A stretch of DNA of 64,000 nucleotides from positions 1 through 64,000 of the forward strand of contig BMUX01000024.1 in assembly GCA_014650415.1 (NCBI GenBank), given 5' to 3'. Below the pieces are notes generated by a model, which was given only the letters and a program-made list of their open reading frames with translations, searched no databases and had not been told where the DNA came from. Below, in pieces: positions 15,205 through 24,669 of the stretch (positions are counted from its first letter, which is position 1; each line of letters begins with the position of its first letter). Both the position numbers and the translations under genes were made by a program. The stretch is from Streptomyces spiroverticillatus. GTDB taxonomy: Bacteria > Actinomycetota > Actinomycetes > Streptomycetales > Streptomycetaceae.

Positions 15205-18200
15205 GCGTTGCTCTCCTCGTGGGCGGGGTGGTGGGCGACCGGCTGGGCCGTCTTCCGCGGGGCGTCGGGCGCGGCTTCGTGGGCTGTTTCCTGCGCTGCT
15301 CGGTGGGTCTCTCGGGCCGCCTCGTGGGCCGCGAGCAGCGCCTGGGCCTCCTCGTCGGTCAGTTCCAGCAGTCCGGCGGCGACCCGGGCCACGGCGGCGA
15401 CGTCGGTGCCGCTCTCGCGGCCCCGGGCGGTGAGGCGGACCGCCTGTGCGGCGAGCGTGGGCGCCTCGAACAGCTCGCGCAGCGGCACGTCGACGCCGAA
15501 GGTCTCGCGCAGTGCGGAGGCCAGCCGGGTGGCGAGCAGCGAGTGCCCGCCGAGGGCGAAGAAGTCGTCGTCCGCGCCGACGCGTTCGGTGTCCAGGAGT
15601 TCGGCCCAGAGCGCGGCGAGCACCCGCTCGGTGTCGTCGCGGGGGGCCACGTACGCGGCGTTGGCGCGGTCGGCGAGGGCGTCGGGCTCCGGCAGCGCGG
15701 CCCGGTCGACCTTGCCGTTCGGGGACAGCGGCAGCGCGTTGAGCGTGACGAAGGCCGCCGGGACCATGTGGGCGGGCAGCTCCGCGCCGAGCAGGGCGCG
15801 CAGGTCGACGGCGGACGGGACGGCCCCGGTGTCCTTGGCGGGGACGAGGTGGCCGACCAGACGGCGGTCGTCGCCGGTGCCGTACGCGGTGACCACGGCC
15901 CGCTCGATGTCCGGGTGGCGGCGCAGCACGGCCTCGATCTCGTCGAGTTCGATGCGCAGGCCGCGCAGCTTGACCTGGTGGTCGAGGCGTCCGATGAGTT
16001 CGATCACCCCGTCGGGGCGGGTGCGCGCCAGGTCGCCGGTGCGGTACAGGCGGGCTCCGGCCGGTACGGGTCCGGTGCCCGCACCCGGGTGGGGGCGGTA
16101 ACGGTCGGCGGTCAGGCCGGGGCGGTGCAGGTAGCCGCGGGTCAGGCCGGTTCCGGCGAGGCAGAGCTCGCCGGGGACGCCGACGGGGGCGGGTTCGAGG
16201 ACGGGGGTGAGGACGACGGCCTGTTGGTTCACCATGGGGCGGCCGTACGGGATGCTCGTCCAGGCCGGGTCGCTCTCGACGACGGGGTACGTGATCGAGT
16301 GGATCGATGCCTCGGTGGCTCCGCCGAGCGCGACGAACGTCATGTCGGGGGCGAGGCGGTGGAAGCGCCCCGGCAGGGTCACGGGAATCCAGTCCCCGCC
16401 GAAGAAGGCCGCCTTGAGCCGGGGCAGGCGCACGCCGCGTTCCTCTCCGGCGCGGACGAAGGCGTCGGCGAGCGCGGGGGCGGAGTTCCACACGGTCACC
16501 TTGTGGCGGCGCACCAGGTCCACCCAGTGGTGCGGGTCGCGGGCCTTGTCGGGGTGCGGCATGACGACGGCGCCGCCCGCGGCGAGGATGCCCAGGGTCT
16601 CGTACACGAACATGTCGAAGCTGGGCGAGGAGAGCCCGAGCACCCGGTCGCCGGGCTCGACGCCGTAGGTGCCGTTCAGGTCGAGGAGGTTGTTGACGAC
16701 GCCCCGGTGGGGGACGGCGATGCCCTTGGGGGTGCCGGTGGAGCCCGAGGTGTAGATGACGTACGCCAGGTGGTCGGGGTGGACGGTCGGGCGGCGCCGG
16801 GTGGCGGGCCAGCTCTCGGCGTCCTCCATCTCCAGCAGCTCCGCCCCGGTGGCGGGCAGTTGGGGTGCGAGGGCGCGTTCGGTGAGCACGACCGGGGGTG
16901 CCGCGTCCCGGAGCATGAACTCCAGCCGGGCCGCCGGGTACGCCGGGTCGAGCGGCAGGTAGGCGCCGCCCGCCTTGAGTACGCCGAGGACGGCGGCGAC
17001 CAGTGCCGGGCCCTTGGCGAGGCAGAGGCCGACGGTGGTGTCGGGGCCGACGCCCGCCTCGGTGAGCCGGGCGGCGATCCGCTCGGCGAGGGCGTCGAGG
17101 CCCGCGTAGTCCAGTTCTCCGGCGGGCCCGGCGACGGCGGGCGCCTGCGGGGTGCGGGCGAGCTGCTGCTCGAAGAGCTCGTGCAGGCAGGCGCCGCCCC
17201 GGGGGTAGGCGTGGGCGGTGTCGTTCCACTCGACCAGGGCCTGCCGCCGTTCCGGTGCGGTCAGCATCGGCAGGGCGGACAGGCGGGCGTCGGGGTGCTC
17301 GACCGCGGCGGCCAGCAGGGTGCGCCAGTGCCCGAGCAGCCGCTCGACGGTGGCCGCGTCGAACAGGTCACTCGCGTACTCGGCGGTGCCGGTGAACGTC
17401 CCCTCCACCTCCCGGATCTGGAGGTTGAGGTCGAGCTGCGCGCCGCCGCGCGGCACTTCGCGCACGGTGACGGCGAGGCCGGGGAGCGCGGGGGGCGTCA
17501 GCGGGGCGTTCTGCACCAGGAGCAGGGTCTGCACGAGCGGGTTGTGGCTGAGCGCCGGGCCGGTGTGCCGCTCCGGGAGCATCCGCTCGAAGGGGATTTC
17601 CTGGTGCTCGAAGGCGTCCAGGGCGGCGGCGCGGACCCGGTCGAGCAGTTCGCCGAAGGTCGGGTCACCGGCCAGTGAGGTCCGTACCGGGAGGATGTTG
17701 ATGAAGCAGCCGATCAGCGCCTCGGTCTCGGCCGGACGCACCGCCGCCCCGGTGCCGACGACGACGTCGTCGGTTCCGCCGTGCCGGGCCAGTACAGCCT
17801 GGAAGGCGGCCAGCAGCACCATGAACGGGGTGACCCCGGCCCGTCGGCACAGGGCGCGTACGCCCGTCGACAGCTCTGCCGGGAGCACCACGGGCACGGT
17901 GGCTCCGCGCAGCGACTGCACCGGCGGACGCGGCCGGTCGCAGGGCAGCTCCAGCAGTTCGGGCGCGTCCGCGAGGGCACGCCGCCAGTGGGCGAGGGAA
18001 CCGCCAAGGGCCTCGCCGTCGCCTTCGGTCTCCCCCTCGGTCCCGCCTTCGGACTCGGCGAGCGACTCCGCCTCCCAGACCGCGAAGTCGGCGTACTGGA
18101 GCGGCAGTTCGGGAAGCTCGGCGCCGTGCCCCGCGTAGTGCCGGGCGAGTTCGTCCAGCAGGATGCCGATCGACCACATGTCGGCCACGAGGTGGTGCAC

Positions 18201-18692
18201 GGTGAGGGCGAGCACGTGCCGTTCGGGAGCCGTACGGTGCAGCACCGCACGCAGCAGCGGACCGCGTGCGAGGTCGAAGGGGCGCGCGGCGTCGGCGCTC
18301 AGCACGCCGTCCAGTCCGGCGTCCGCGCTCGCGCGCACCTCCAGCGTGAACGGGGCGTGTTCGCGGACCAGTTGGACGAGCTCGCCGTCCACCTGCTCGA
18401 AGCAGGTGCGCAGCGATTCGTGCCGCCGGATCAGCGCGTCGAGCGCGGCTTCCAGCGCGGCGGTGTCCAGCGGGCCGTCCAGGTGGAGCGCGAACGGCAG
18501 GTGGTAGGCGCTGGTGCCGGGGGTCAGCCGCTCCACCAGCCAGATCCGGCGCTGCGCCGAGGTGGCGGGAAAGGCGAACTGCTGCATGGTCTGCTCTGCT
18601 CTCTGCCGACCGGAGGGGGCGGGCTCGGGTGCGAGGTCGGGAACGGGGGCGGCGGCGAAGCCGGGTGCCTGGCCGGGGCCGGGGGCGGTCAT
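15201..18692 (-). CDS. NRPS module, C-A-T (unassigned substrate)
   Basis: Single-module synthetase of 1163 residues: condensation domain about 40-470 (HHLVADMWS at 166), adenylation about 490-960 (YTSGSTGTPKGIAV), thiolation near 1055 (FFALGGHSLLATRL), then an Ala/Glu/His-rich tail. The C domain has HHxxxDMW rather than HHxxxDGW. The A domain has GGATEASIHS in place of the usual YGPTE motif, and my code reading is DMYNFGLIHK. This resembles the Cys code DLYNLSLIWK in outline but is not a match, so I leave the substrate open. A run of Glu/Gly near residue 213-231 interrupts the C domain surface. Start ATG overlaps the upstream NRPS stop (ATGA), and its stop overlaps the SHMT start, showing a coupled operon. 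Confidence 0.93.
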   Translation of the reverse strand: MTAPGPGQAPGFAAAPVPDLAPEPAPSGRQRAEQTMQQFAFPATSAQRRIWLVERLTPGTSAYHLPFALHLDGPLDTAALEAALDALIRRHESLRTCFEQVDGELVQLVREHAPFTLEVRASADAGLDGVLSADAARPFDLARGPLLRAVLHRTAPERHVLALTVHHLVADMWSIGILLDELARHYAGHGAELPELPLQYADFAVWEAESLAESEGGTEGETEGDGEALGGSLAHWRRALADAPELLELPCDRPRPPVQSLRGATVPVVLPAELSTGVRALCRRAGVTPFMVLLAAFQAVLARHGGTDDVVVGTGAAVRPAETEALIGCFINILPVRTSLAGDPTFGELLDRVRAAALDAFEHQEIPFERMLPERHTGPALSHNPLVQTLLLVQNAPLTPPALPGLAVTVREVPRGGAQLDLNLQIREVEGTFTGTAEYASDLFDAATVERLLGHWRTLLAAAVEHPDARLSALPMLTAPERRQALVEWNDTAHAYPRGGACLHELFEQQLARTPQAPAVAGPAGELDYAGLDALAERIAARLTEAGVGPDTTVGLCLAKGPALVAAVLGVLKAGGAYLPLDPAYPAARLEFMLRDAAPPVVLTERALAPQLPATGAELLEMEDAESWPATRRRPTVHPDHLAYVIYTSGSTGTPKGIAVPHRGVVNNLLDLNGTYGVEPGDRVLGLSSPSFDMFVYETLGILAAGGAVVMPHPDKARDPHHWVDLVRRHKVTVWNSAPALADAFVRAGEERGVRLPRLKAAFFGGDWIPVTLPGRFHRLAPDMTFVALGGATEASIHSITYPVVESDPAWTSIPYGRPMVNQQAVVLTPVLEPAPVGVPGELCLAGTGLTRGYLHRPGLTADRYRPHPGAGTGPVPAGARLYRTGDLARTRPDGVIELIGRLDHQVKLRGLRIELDEIEAVLRRHPDIERAVVTAYGTGDDRRLVGHLVPAKDTGAVPSAVDLRALLGAELPAHMVPAAFVTLNALPLSPNGKVDRAALPEPDALADRANAAYVAPRDDTERVLAALWAELLDTERVGADDDFFALGGHSLLATRLASALRETFGVDVPLRELFEAPTLAAQAVRLTARGRESGTDVAAVARVAAGLLELTDEEAQALLAAHEAARETHRAAQETAHEAAPDAPRKTAQPVAHHPAHEESNA

Positions 18693-21600
18693 GAGCCCGT
18701 CACCGCGTGGGCGGGCTCGTCAGGAGCGCCGGCACCGGCCGGGCGCAGCGTGCCTTCGGTGTCGCGGGTGACCGCGTAGCGGGTGCGGTCCACCCGGGTC
18801 GGGCCGCGGCGGGCGGCGGGGGCCGGTCCCGGGCGGTCGTGCGTGACGGCCGTCTCGTCGAGCAGGGCGGCCACCCCGGCCACCGTGGGCCGGTCGAAGA
18901 GCAGGCGCAGGGGCGGGGCGGTGCCGAATTCGGCGCGCAGGCGCTCGGCGAACCGGGCCAGGAGCAGGGAGTGCGCGCCCCTCTCGAAGAGGTCCTCGTG
19001 GCGGCCGAGCCCCTGTGCTCCGAGGAGTTCGGCCAGGACGGCGGCGATCCGCCGCTCGGTCTCCCCGGCCGGGGGTTCCGCGTCGCCTGCCGGGCGGGCG
19101 GCCTGCGGTGCGGGCAGGGCGCGGCGGTCCACCTTGGCGTTGGCGGTGAGCGGCAGTTCGGGGAGGGTGACGAGCAGCGAGGGCACGGCGTACGCGGGAA
19201 GGGTACGGCGCAGCAGCTCGCGCAGTTCGGCGGGGGCCGCGGGCGTTCCGAGCTGCTCCAGGTAGCCGACCAGGCGGGCCCGTGCGCCTTCGCCGTCCAC
19301 GGTCACCGCGGCCCTGCGCACCGAGGGCAGCCGCTCCAGCGCTGTCTCGATCTCGCCCAGTTCGAGCCGGTGCCCGTGCAGTTTGACCTGGGTGTCGGCG
19401 CGGCCCACGAAGAGCAGTCCGCCGTCAGGACCGCGCCGCACCAGGTCTCCGGTGCGGTAGAGACGGGCGCCCGGCGTGGCGGCGAAGGGGTCGGGCACGA
19501 AGCGGTCGGCGGTCAGTCCCGGCCGGTCCAGGTAGCCGTGGGCCAGGCCGTCGCCGCCGATCAGCAGCTCGCCCGTGACGGTGGCCGGGACGGGGTTCAG
19601 GTGCGGATCGACCACGTACAGGCGGGTGTTGGCGAGCGGGGCGCCGAGCGGGAGTTCCCGGTCGGCGGCGGTGAGTTCGCCGCGCGCCGACCAGACGGTG
19701 GTCTCGGTCGGACCGTACACCTGCCACAGGCGTGCACCGCGGGAGAGGATCTCGGCGGCCTGCGGCGCGGGCAGGCGTTCGCCGCCGGACAGCGCGGTCA
19801 GTCCCGCGGTGCCCTGCCAGCCCGCGTCGAGCAGCAGCTGCCAGGTGACGGGGGTGGCCTGGAGGTGGGTGATGCCGCCGCCGTCGAGGCAGGCGCGCAG
19901 CCGGGAGCCGTCTTGGGCCGTCCCCGCGTCCGCCAGGTGGACGGTCGCGCCGGTCGCCAGGGGGAGGAAGTACTCCAGGGCGGCGATGTCGAAGGCGGGG
20001 GTGGTGACGGAGAGCCAGCCCGCGCCGGGGGCGAGGTCCAGGTCGCGCTGGAAGGAGACCAGCAGGTTGGCGAGCGCCCGGTGCGGGACGACGACGCCCT
20101 TGGGGCGGCCGGTGGAACCGGAGGTGTGCAGGACGTACGCCGGGGATTCGGGGACGGTGTGGGTGTCGCCCGTGCGCCGCGCCTCGCCGATGGCGTCCAT
20201 GGCCAGCACGGTCCAGTCCCCGCCGGGGACCCGGTCGGCGGGCAGGTCGGTGAGGACCGCCGCGGCGGCCCCGTCGGCCAGCACCAGGGCCAGCCGCTCG
20301 GCGGGGTGGCCGGGGTCCAGGGGCAGGTATGCGGCCCCCGACTTGAGCACGCCGAGCAGGGCGGCGAGCAGGCGCGGGGTGCGGGGCAGCAGGACGGCGA
20401 CGGTGCGGCCGGGGCCGATGCCGAGCGTGCGCAGCCGGGCGGCGACGCCGTCGGCGAGCCGGTCCAGGGCGGCGTAGTCGATCTGCTCGCCGCCCTCGGG
20501 GCCCGCGGCGCGCACGGCCACGGCGTGCGGGGTGCGGGCGGCCTGGGCCTCGAAGCGGCGGACGACGCCGTCGGCCGGGTCGTGGGCGAGGGCGGTGTCG
20601 TTGCCCTCGGCGAGTACGGCGGCCCGCTCGGCCGGGGTGAGCAGGGGGAGTTCGCCGACCGGGCGGGGGAGGTCCGCGGCCGGGCGGGCGGCGTCCTTCG
20701 CGATCTCGGCGAGCAGGGTGGCGAAGTGGGCGGCGAAGTGGGCGGCGGTCGTGGGGAGGTAGCGGTCGGTGTCGTAGCGGACCGCACCCGCCAGGCCGCC
20801 CGCGCTCTCGCCGAGGGTGAGCTGGAGGTCGAACTGGCTGCCGCCGACCGGCAGGTGAAGGGTGGAGCAGCGCAGCCCGCCGAGGGCGAAGGGGACGCCG
20901 TCGCGGCCGGTGGCCATCGCGACCAGGGCTTCGGCGTGTTCGCCGGGGGCCTGCTGGAGGCTGAACAGGGTGCGTACGAGCGGCCGTCCGCCCTGGTCGC
21001 GGTCGGGCCGGATCAGCTCGACGAGCGCGGGGAAGGGGACGTCGGAACCGTCGAGGGCGAGTCGCGCGCCGTCGCGCACCCGGGCCAGCAGGGCGGTGAA
21101 GGGCTCGGCTGTGTCGATGCGGGTGCGCAGCGGCACCGTGTTGACCAGGCAGCCGACGGTGCGGGCGAACGCGGCGTCGTCGCGGCCGTGGGTGGGGGTG
21201 CCGACGACCACGTCGCGTTCGCCGGTGCTGCGGGCCAGCAGGAGCTGGAAGGCGGCCAGCAGCACCGAGTGCAGGGTGCTGCCCTCGCGCCGGGCGAGCG
21301 CGGTGAGCGCCTCGGTGGTGGCGGCGTCGACGGTGAGCGGCACCGACGCGCCGCGCAGCCGCTGGGGGCGGGCCGGCAGGTCGGCGGGGAGCGTGGTGCC
21401 GGAGCGGACTCCGGTGAGCGCGGTGCGCCACTGGTCCAGCCGGCGCTGCCCGGCGGGGGTGCCGGTCAGGGCGCTCTGGCGGCGGGCGAACTCGGCGAAC
21501 GGCGTGCTCGCGGCGGCGCTCTCCGGCTCCCCGCGCAGCGCGGCCGGGTAGGCGGCGGCCAGCTCCTCCAGGAGCAGGGACAGCGACCATAGGTCAGCCA

Positions 21601-24088
21601 CCAGGTGGTGGGCGGTGAGGACCAGGCGGTGGCCGCCGTCGGCCCCGGTGAACAGGTGGGCGCGCAGCAGCGGTCCGGCCGCCAGGTCGAAGGGCCGCTC
21701 GGCGGCTTCGGTCATGCGGGCGTCGAGGTCGGCCTCGCTCCAGCCCGACGCGTCGGACTCCGTGAAGTCGGGCGGGAGTTCGGCGTGCACCCGCTGCACC
21801 GGTCCGTCCGCCTCCGTACGGGGGAAGGTGGTGCGCAGCACGGCGTGCCGCCGGGTCAGCGCGGTCAGTGCGGTGCGCAGCGCGTCGGCGTCGAGTGCGT
21901 CGTGCACCCGGAAGGCGGTGGAGACCAGGTAGGCGGGGCTGTCGGGGGCGACCTGGTGGAGGAGCCAAAGGGCGGCCTGGTTCGGGGAGAGCGGGTGGTC
22001 GCCCGGCGCGGTGGGCCCGGCCACGGCCTCGGGTGCGGGGGCCGCCTCCCCGATGCGGTCGGCGAGGAGTGCGGCCAGCTGGGCCAGGTCGAGGGCGAGG
22101 GCCTCGGTCAGGGTCAGGTCCACGCCCAGTGCGGTGTGCAGCTCGTGCCGGAGCCGGACCGCGCCGAGGGAGTCCAGGCCGAGTTCGGTGAGCCGTTGCC
22201 CGGGTGCGAGGTCCGTCGCGGCGAGGCCGAGGCGGGCGGCGAGCAGCCCGGACAGCGCGGAGAGCAGGAGCGCCGGGCGCTCGGCCGGGTCGGCGGCGTG
22301 CAGCACTGCGGCGTCCAGCGTCGCGGCCCGCTCCTCGGACGCGCCCTGCGGACGTCCGCTGTGCGCCAGCGCGGTGAGGTCGCCCGCGAGGTAGTCGGCG
22401 GCGCAGACGTGGCGCTGCACCTTGCCGCTGGAGGTGCGCGGCAGGGTCGCGGCGCGGATCAGCACCACCGCCGCCGGGCGTACCCCGTGGGCGTCGGCGA
22501 CGGCCTCGCGCACGGTGCGGGCCAGCGCGGCCAGGTCGGCGTCCTGGTGGTCCCGGGACACCTCGTGGACGATCACCAGCTCGTCGGCGCCGGCCAGTTC
22601 GACCTGCACGGCGGCACCGCAGTTGGCGCGCAGGGCGGGGCTCGTGGCGGAGACGGTCTGCTCGATGTCCTGGGGGTAGTGGTTGCGGCCCCGGACGATG
22701 ATCAGGTCCTTGAGCCGTCCGGTGACGTACAGCTCACCCTCGTGCAGGAGGCCGAGGTCGCCGGTCCGCAGGAAGCCGGTGCCGGACGCCGCGCCGGTGG
22801 CCTCGGTGGCGAGTCGTACACCGAAGGTGTCGGCGGTCTTCCGGGGCCGGTTCCAGTAGCCCTGGGCCACGCTCTGCCCCGAGAGCCAGATCTCGCCCAC
22901 CGCCCCGGCGGGCACCGGCAGCCGGGTGTCCGGGTCGACGATCTCCAGGCGCTGGGAGTGGTCGGGGCGTCCGCTGCTGACGAGTTCGGTGGTGCCCTCG
23001 ACGGCGTCCACCGTGTCGTCGCCCCCGGCGAGCAGCGCGTTCGGGGCCTCGTAGCGGGCCGGGGCGGTGCCGTGCGGCTTGCACGAGACGATCAGGGTGG
23101 CCTCGGCCAGCCCGTAGCAGGGGGTGAACGCGTCGGCCCGGAAGCCCGCCGGCGCGTACGCCTCGGCGAACCGGCGGAAGGTCTCGGCACGCACCGGTTC
23201 GGCCCCGTTGAACGCCACCTCCCAGCTGCTCAGGTCGAGTCCGGCGAGTACCTCGGGGGTGACCAGGTCGGCGCACAGGTCGTAGGCGAAGTTGGGGCCT
23301 CCGCTGACGGTGGCCCGGGTGCGGCTGATCTCGCGCAGCCAGCGCAGCGGGTCCTGTCCGAAGGAGGTCGGGGACATCAGGGAGCAGGAGCCCGCGTAGT
23401 ACAGCGGCTGGAGCATTCCGCCGATGAGGCCCATGTCGTGGAAGAGCGGCAGCCAGGACATGCCCCGGGTGTCCGTGGTGGTGCGGAACGCCCGCTGGAT
23501 GAGGGCGGAGTTGTGCAGCAGGTTGCCGTGCGTGAGCACCACGCCGCGCGGGGCGGAGGTGGAGCCCGAGGTGTACTGGAGGAAGGCCACGGTGTCGCCG
23601 CCGACCTCCGGGTGCGCCCACTCCCGGGCCTCCGACTCCGGCACCAGATCGGTCGCGAGGAGCCGCAGCACGTCCATGACCGCGCCGTCGGGGTCGTCCG
23701 GGAGCAGCCGGTCGCGGACGGCGGCGGTGGTCAGCGCCACCGTCGCCCCGCAGTCCGCGACGATGTCGATCAGCCGGTCCAGCGAGCGCGGACGCCGGTT
23801 GGGCGGGTACACCGGCACCGCGACGGCGCGGGCGTACAGGCAGCCGATGAAGGAGACGACGTAGTCCAGGCCCGGCGGCTGGAGCAGCAGCACCGGGCGG
23901 TCCGTCAGGCCGAGCCGTTGCAGCCGGGCCGCGACGGCCCTGGCCCGCAGGTCGAGCTGTCCGTAGGTCAGCCGCTCGGCCGCCTCGTCCTCCTTTCCGG
24001 AGAACTCGAAGGCCGTACGGTCCGGATCGGCCGCCGCGGTGGCGGCGATGGCCGAGATCCAGTCCTGATGCTCAAGTCGCGGGTCCAC
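18689..24088 (-). CDS. Loading NRPS, FAAL-ACP-C-A(Gly)-T
   Basis: Initiating synthetase of about 1799 residues. The N-terminal ~580 residues are a fatty-acyl-AMP ligase (LQYTSGSTSAPRGVVLTHGN, SWLPLFHDMGLIGGML, LYYAGSCSLMSPTSF). An acyl carrier domain follows with the phosphopantetheine Ser in LTELGLDSLGAVRL (about residue 640). Next come a starter-type condensation domain (HHLVADLWS near 827), an A domain whose code I read as DILQLGVVWK (the classic glycine code is DILQLGLIWK) and a T domain (LFERGAHSLLLARF). It therefore probably N-acylates glycine with a fatty or other carboxylic acid. I prefer the GTG preceded by GAGGGAAGAACGC over one five codons upstream. MbtH lies just upstream and probably assists its A domain. 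Confidence 0.94.
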   Translation of the reverse strand: MDPRLEHQDWISAIAATAAADPDRTAFEFSGKEDEAAERLTYGQLDLRARAVAARLQRLGLTDRPVLLLQPPGLDYVVSFIGCLYARAVAVPVYPPNRRPRSLDRLIDIVADCGATVALTTAAVRDRLLPDDPDGAVMDVLRLLATDLVPESEAREWAHPEVGGDTVAFLQYTSGSTSAPRGVVLTHGNLLHNSALIQRAFRTTTDTRGMSWLPLFHDMGLIGGMLQPLYYAGSCSLMSPTSFGQDPLRWLREISRTRATVSGGPNFAYDLCADLVTPEVLAGLDLSSWEVAFNGAEPVRAETFRRFAEAYAPAGFRADAFTPCYGLAEATLIVSCKPHGTAPARYEAPNALLAGGDDTVDAVEGTTELVSSGRPDHSQRLEIVDPDTRLPVPAGAVGEIWLSGQSVAQGYWNRPRKTADTFGVRLATEATGAASGTGFLRTGDLGLLHEGELYVTGRLKDLIIVRGRNHYPQDIEQTVSATSPALRANCGAAVQVELAGADELVIVHEVSRDHQDADLAALARTVREAVADAHGVRPAAVVLIRAATLPRTSSGKVQRHVCAADYLAGDLTALAHSGRPQGASEERAATLDAAVLHAADPAERPALLLSALSGLLAARLGLAATDLAPGQRLTELGLDSLGAVRLRHELHTALGVDLTLTEALALDLAQLAALLADRIGEAAPAPEAVAGPTAPGDHPLSPNQAALWLLHQVAPDSPAYLVSTAFRVHDALDADALRTALTALTRRHAVLRTTFPRTEADGPVQRVHAELPPDFTESDASGWSEADLDARMTEAAERPFDLAAGPLLRAHLFTGADGGHRLVLTAHHLVADLWSLSLLLEELAAAYPAALRGEPESAAASTPFAEFARRQSALTGTPAGQRRLDQWRTALTGVRSGTTLPADLPARPQRLRGASVPLTVDAATTEALTALARREGSTLHSVLLAAFQLLLARSTGERDVVVGTPTHGRDDAAFARTVGCLVNTVPLRTRIDTAEPFTALLARVRDGARLALDGSDVPFPALVELIRPDRDQGGRPLVRTLFSLQQAPGEHAEALVAMATGRDGVPFALGGLRCSTLHLPVGGSQFDLQLTLGESAGGLAGAVRYDTDRYLPTTAAHFAAHFATLLAEIAKDAARPAADLPRPVGELPLLTPAERAAVLAEGNDTALAHDPADGVVRRFEAQAARTPHAVAVRAAGPEGGEQIDYAALDRLADGVAARLRTLGIGPGRTVAVLLPRTPRLLAALLGVLKSGAAYLPLDPGHPAERLALVLADGAAAAVLTDLPADRVPGGDWTVLAMDAIGEARRTGDTHTVPESPAYVLHTSGSTGRPKGVVVPHRALANLLVSFQRDLDLAPGAGWLSVTTPAFDIAALEYFLPLATGATVHLADAGTAQDGSRLRACLDGGGITHLQATPVTWQLLLDAGWQGTAGLTALSGGERLPAPQAAEILSRGARLWQVYGPTETTVWSARGELTAADRELPLGAPLANTRLYVVDPHLNPVPATVTGELLIGGDGLAHGYLDRPGLTADRFVPDPFAATPGARLYRTGDLVRRGPDGGLLFVGRADTQVKLHGHRLELGEIETALERLPSVRRAAVTVDGEGARARLVGYLEQLGTPAAPAELRELLRRTLPAYAVPSLLVTLPELPLTANAKVDRRALPAPQAARPAGDAEPPAGETERRIAAVLAELLGAQGLGRHEDLFERGAHSLLLARFAERLRAEFGTAPPLRLLFDRPTVAGVAALLDETAVTHDRPGPAPAARRGPTRVDRTRYAVTRDTEGTLRPAGAGAPDEPAHAVTGS

Positions 24089-24173
24089 GCGTTCTTCCCT
24101 CACCGTTCGGTGTCCGATGCCCTGTTCCTGCTGCTGCCGCCGTCGGCGACCGTTCCCGTTCCGGCGCGCCCGC

Positions 24174-24410
24174 TCAGCCCGCGGCGGCCGGCGTGGCCTC
24201 GGCGGCCTGCCTCTCCATGGCCACGCGCAGACTGAGCGGCCTCATGTCGGTCCACACCTCGTCGATGTGGGCCAGGCACTCGGCCTTCTCGGCCCGGGGG
24301 CCCTCGGCGCGCCAGCCCGCGGGAAGTTCGCGGTCGGCGGGCCAGATCGAGTACTGCTCCTCGTCGTTGACGACGACCTGGTAGACGGTGGTGTCCTCGC
24401 TGCTGCTCAT
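24174..24410 (-). CDS. MbtH-like protein
   Basis: Small NRPS accessory protein of 78 residues. Family hallmarks are visible: YQVVVNDEEQYSIWP, a central LPAGW, and a C-terminal IDEVWTDMRPLSLR. MbtH proteins bind and activate adenylation domains. It sits immediately upstream of the loading NRPS, in the usual position for its partner. The ATG at the start of MSSSEDT is chosen because conserved sequence begins there, although the frame stays open upstream. A further 16 residues after the family core (ERQAAEATPAAAG) form a low-complexity tail. Confidence 0.95.
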   Translation of the reverse strand: MSSSEDTTVYQVVVNDEEQYSIWPADRELPAGWRAEGPRAEKAECLAHIDEVWTDMRPLSLRVAMERQAAEATPAAAG

Positions 24411-24669
24411 CGCTGCGCTCCGATTCGGTTCCGGGTGGATGGTGGTCGGGCCGACGGCGGGTTCGTGCCGCCGCCCGGTCGGGCCGAGGGGGCCCGCCGT
24501 GGTGTCTTCGATGCTGTCGCTGCGCCCTGACGGCACCCTTGGCCCGGCCTGCGGCCCGGCTGGGCGGTCGCGGACGTGCGTCCGGCGGTTCGCGGGGGGT
24601 CCGCCTGCGCCGGGCCGGGGGGCCGCCGACGGGCGACTGACCGCTCACTGAACGCGGGCTGAAGCCCAC

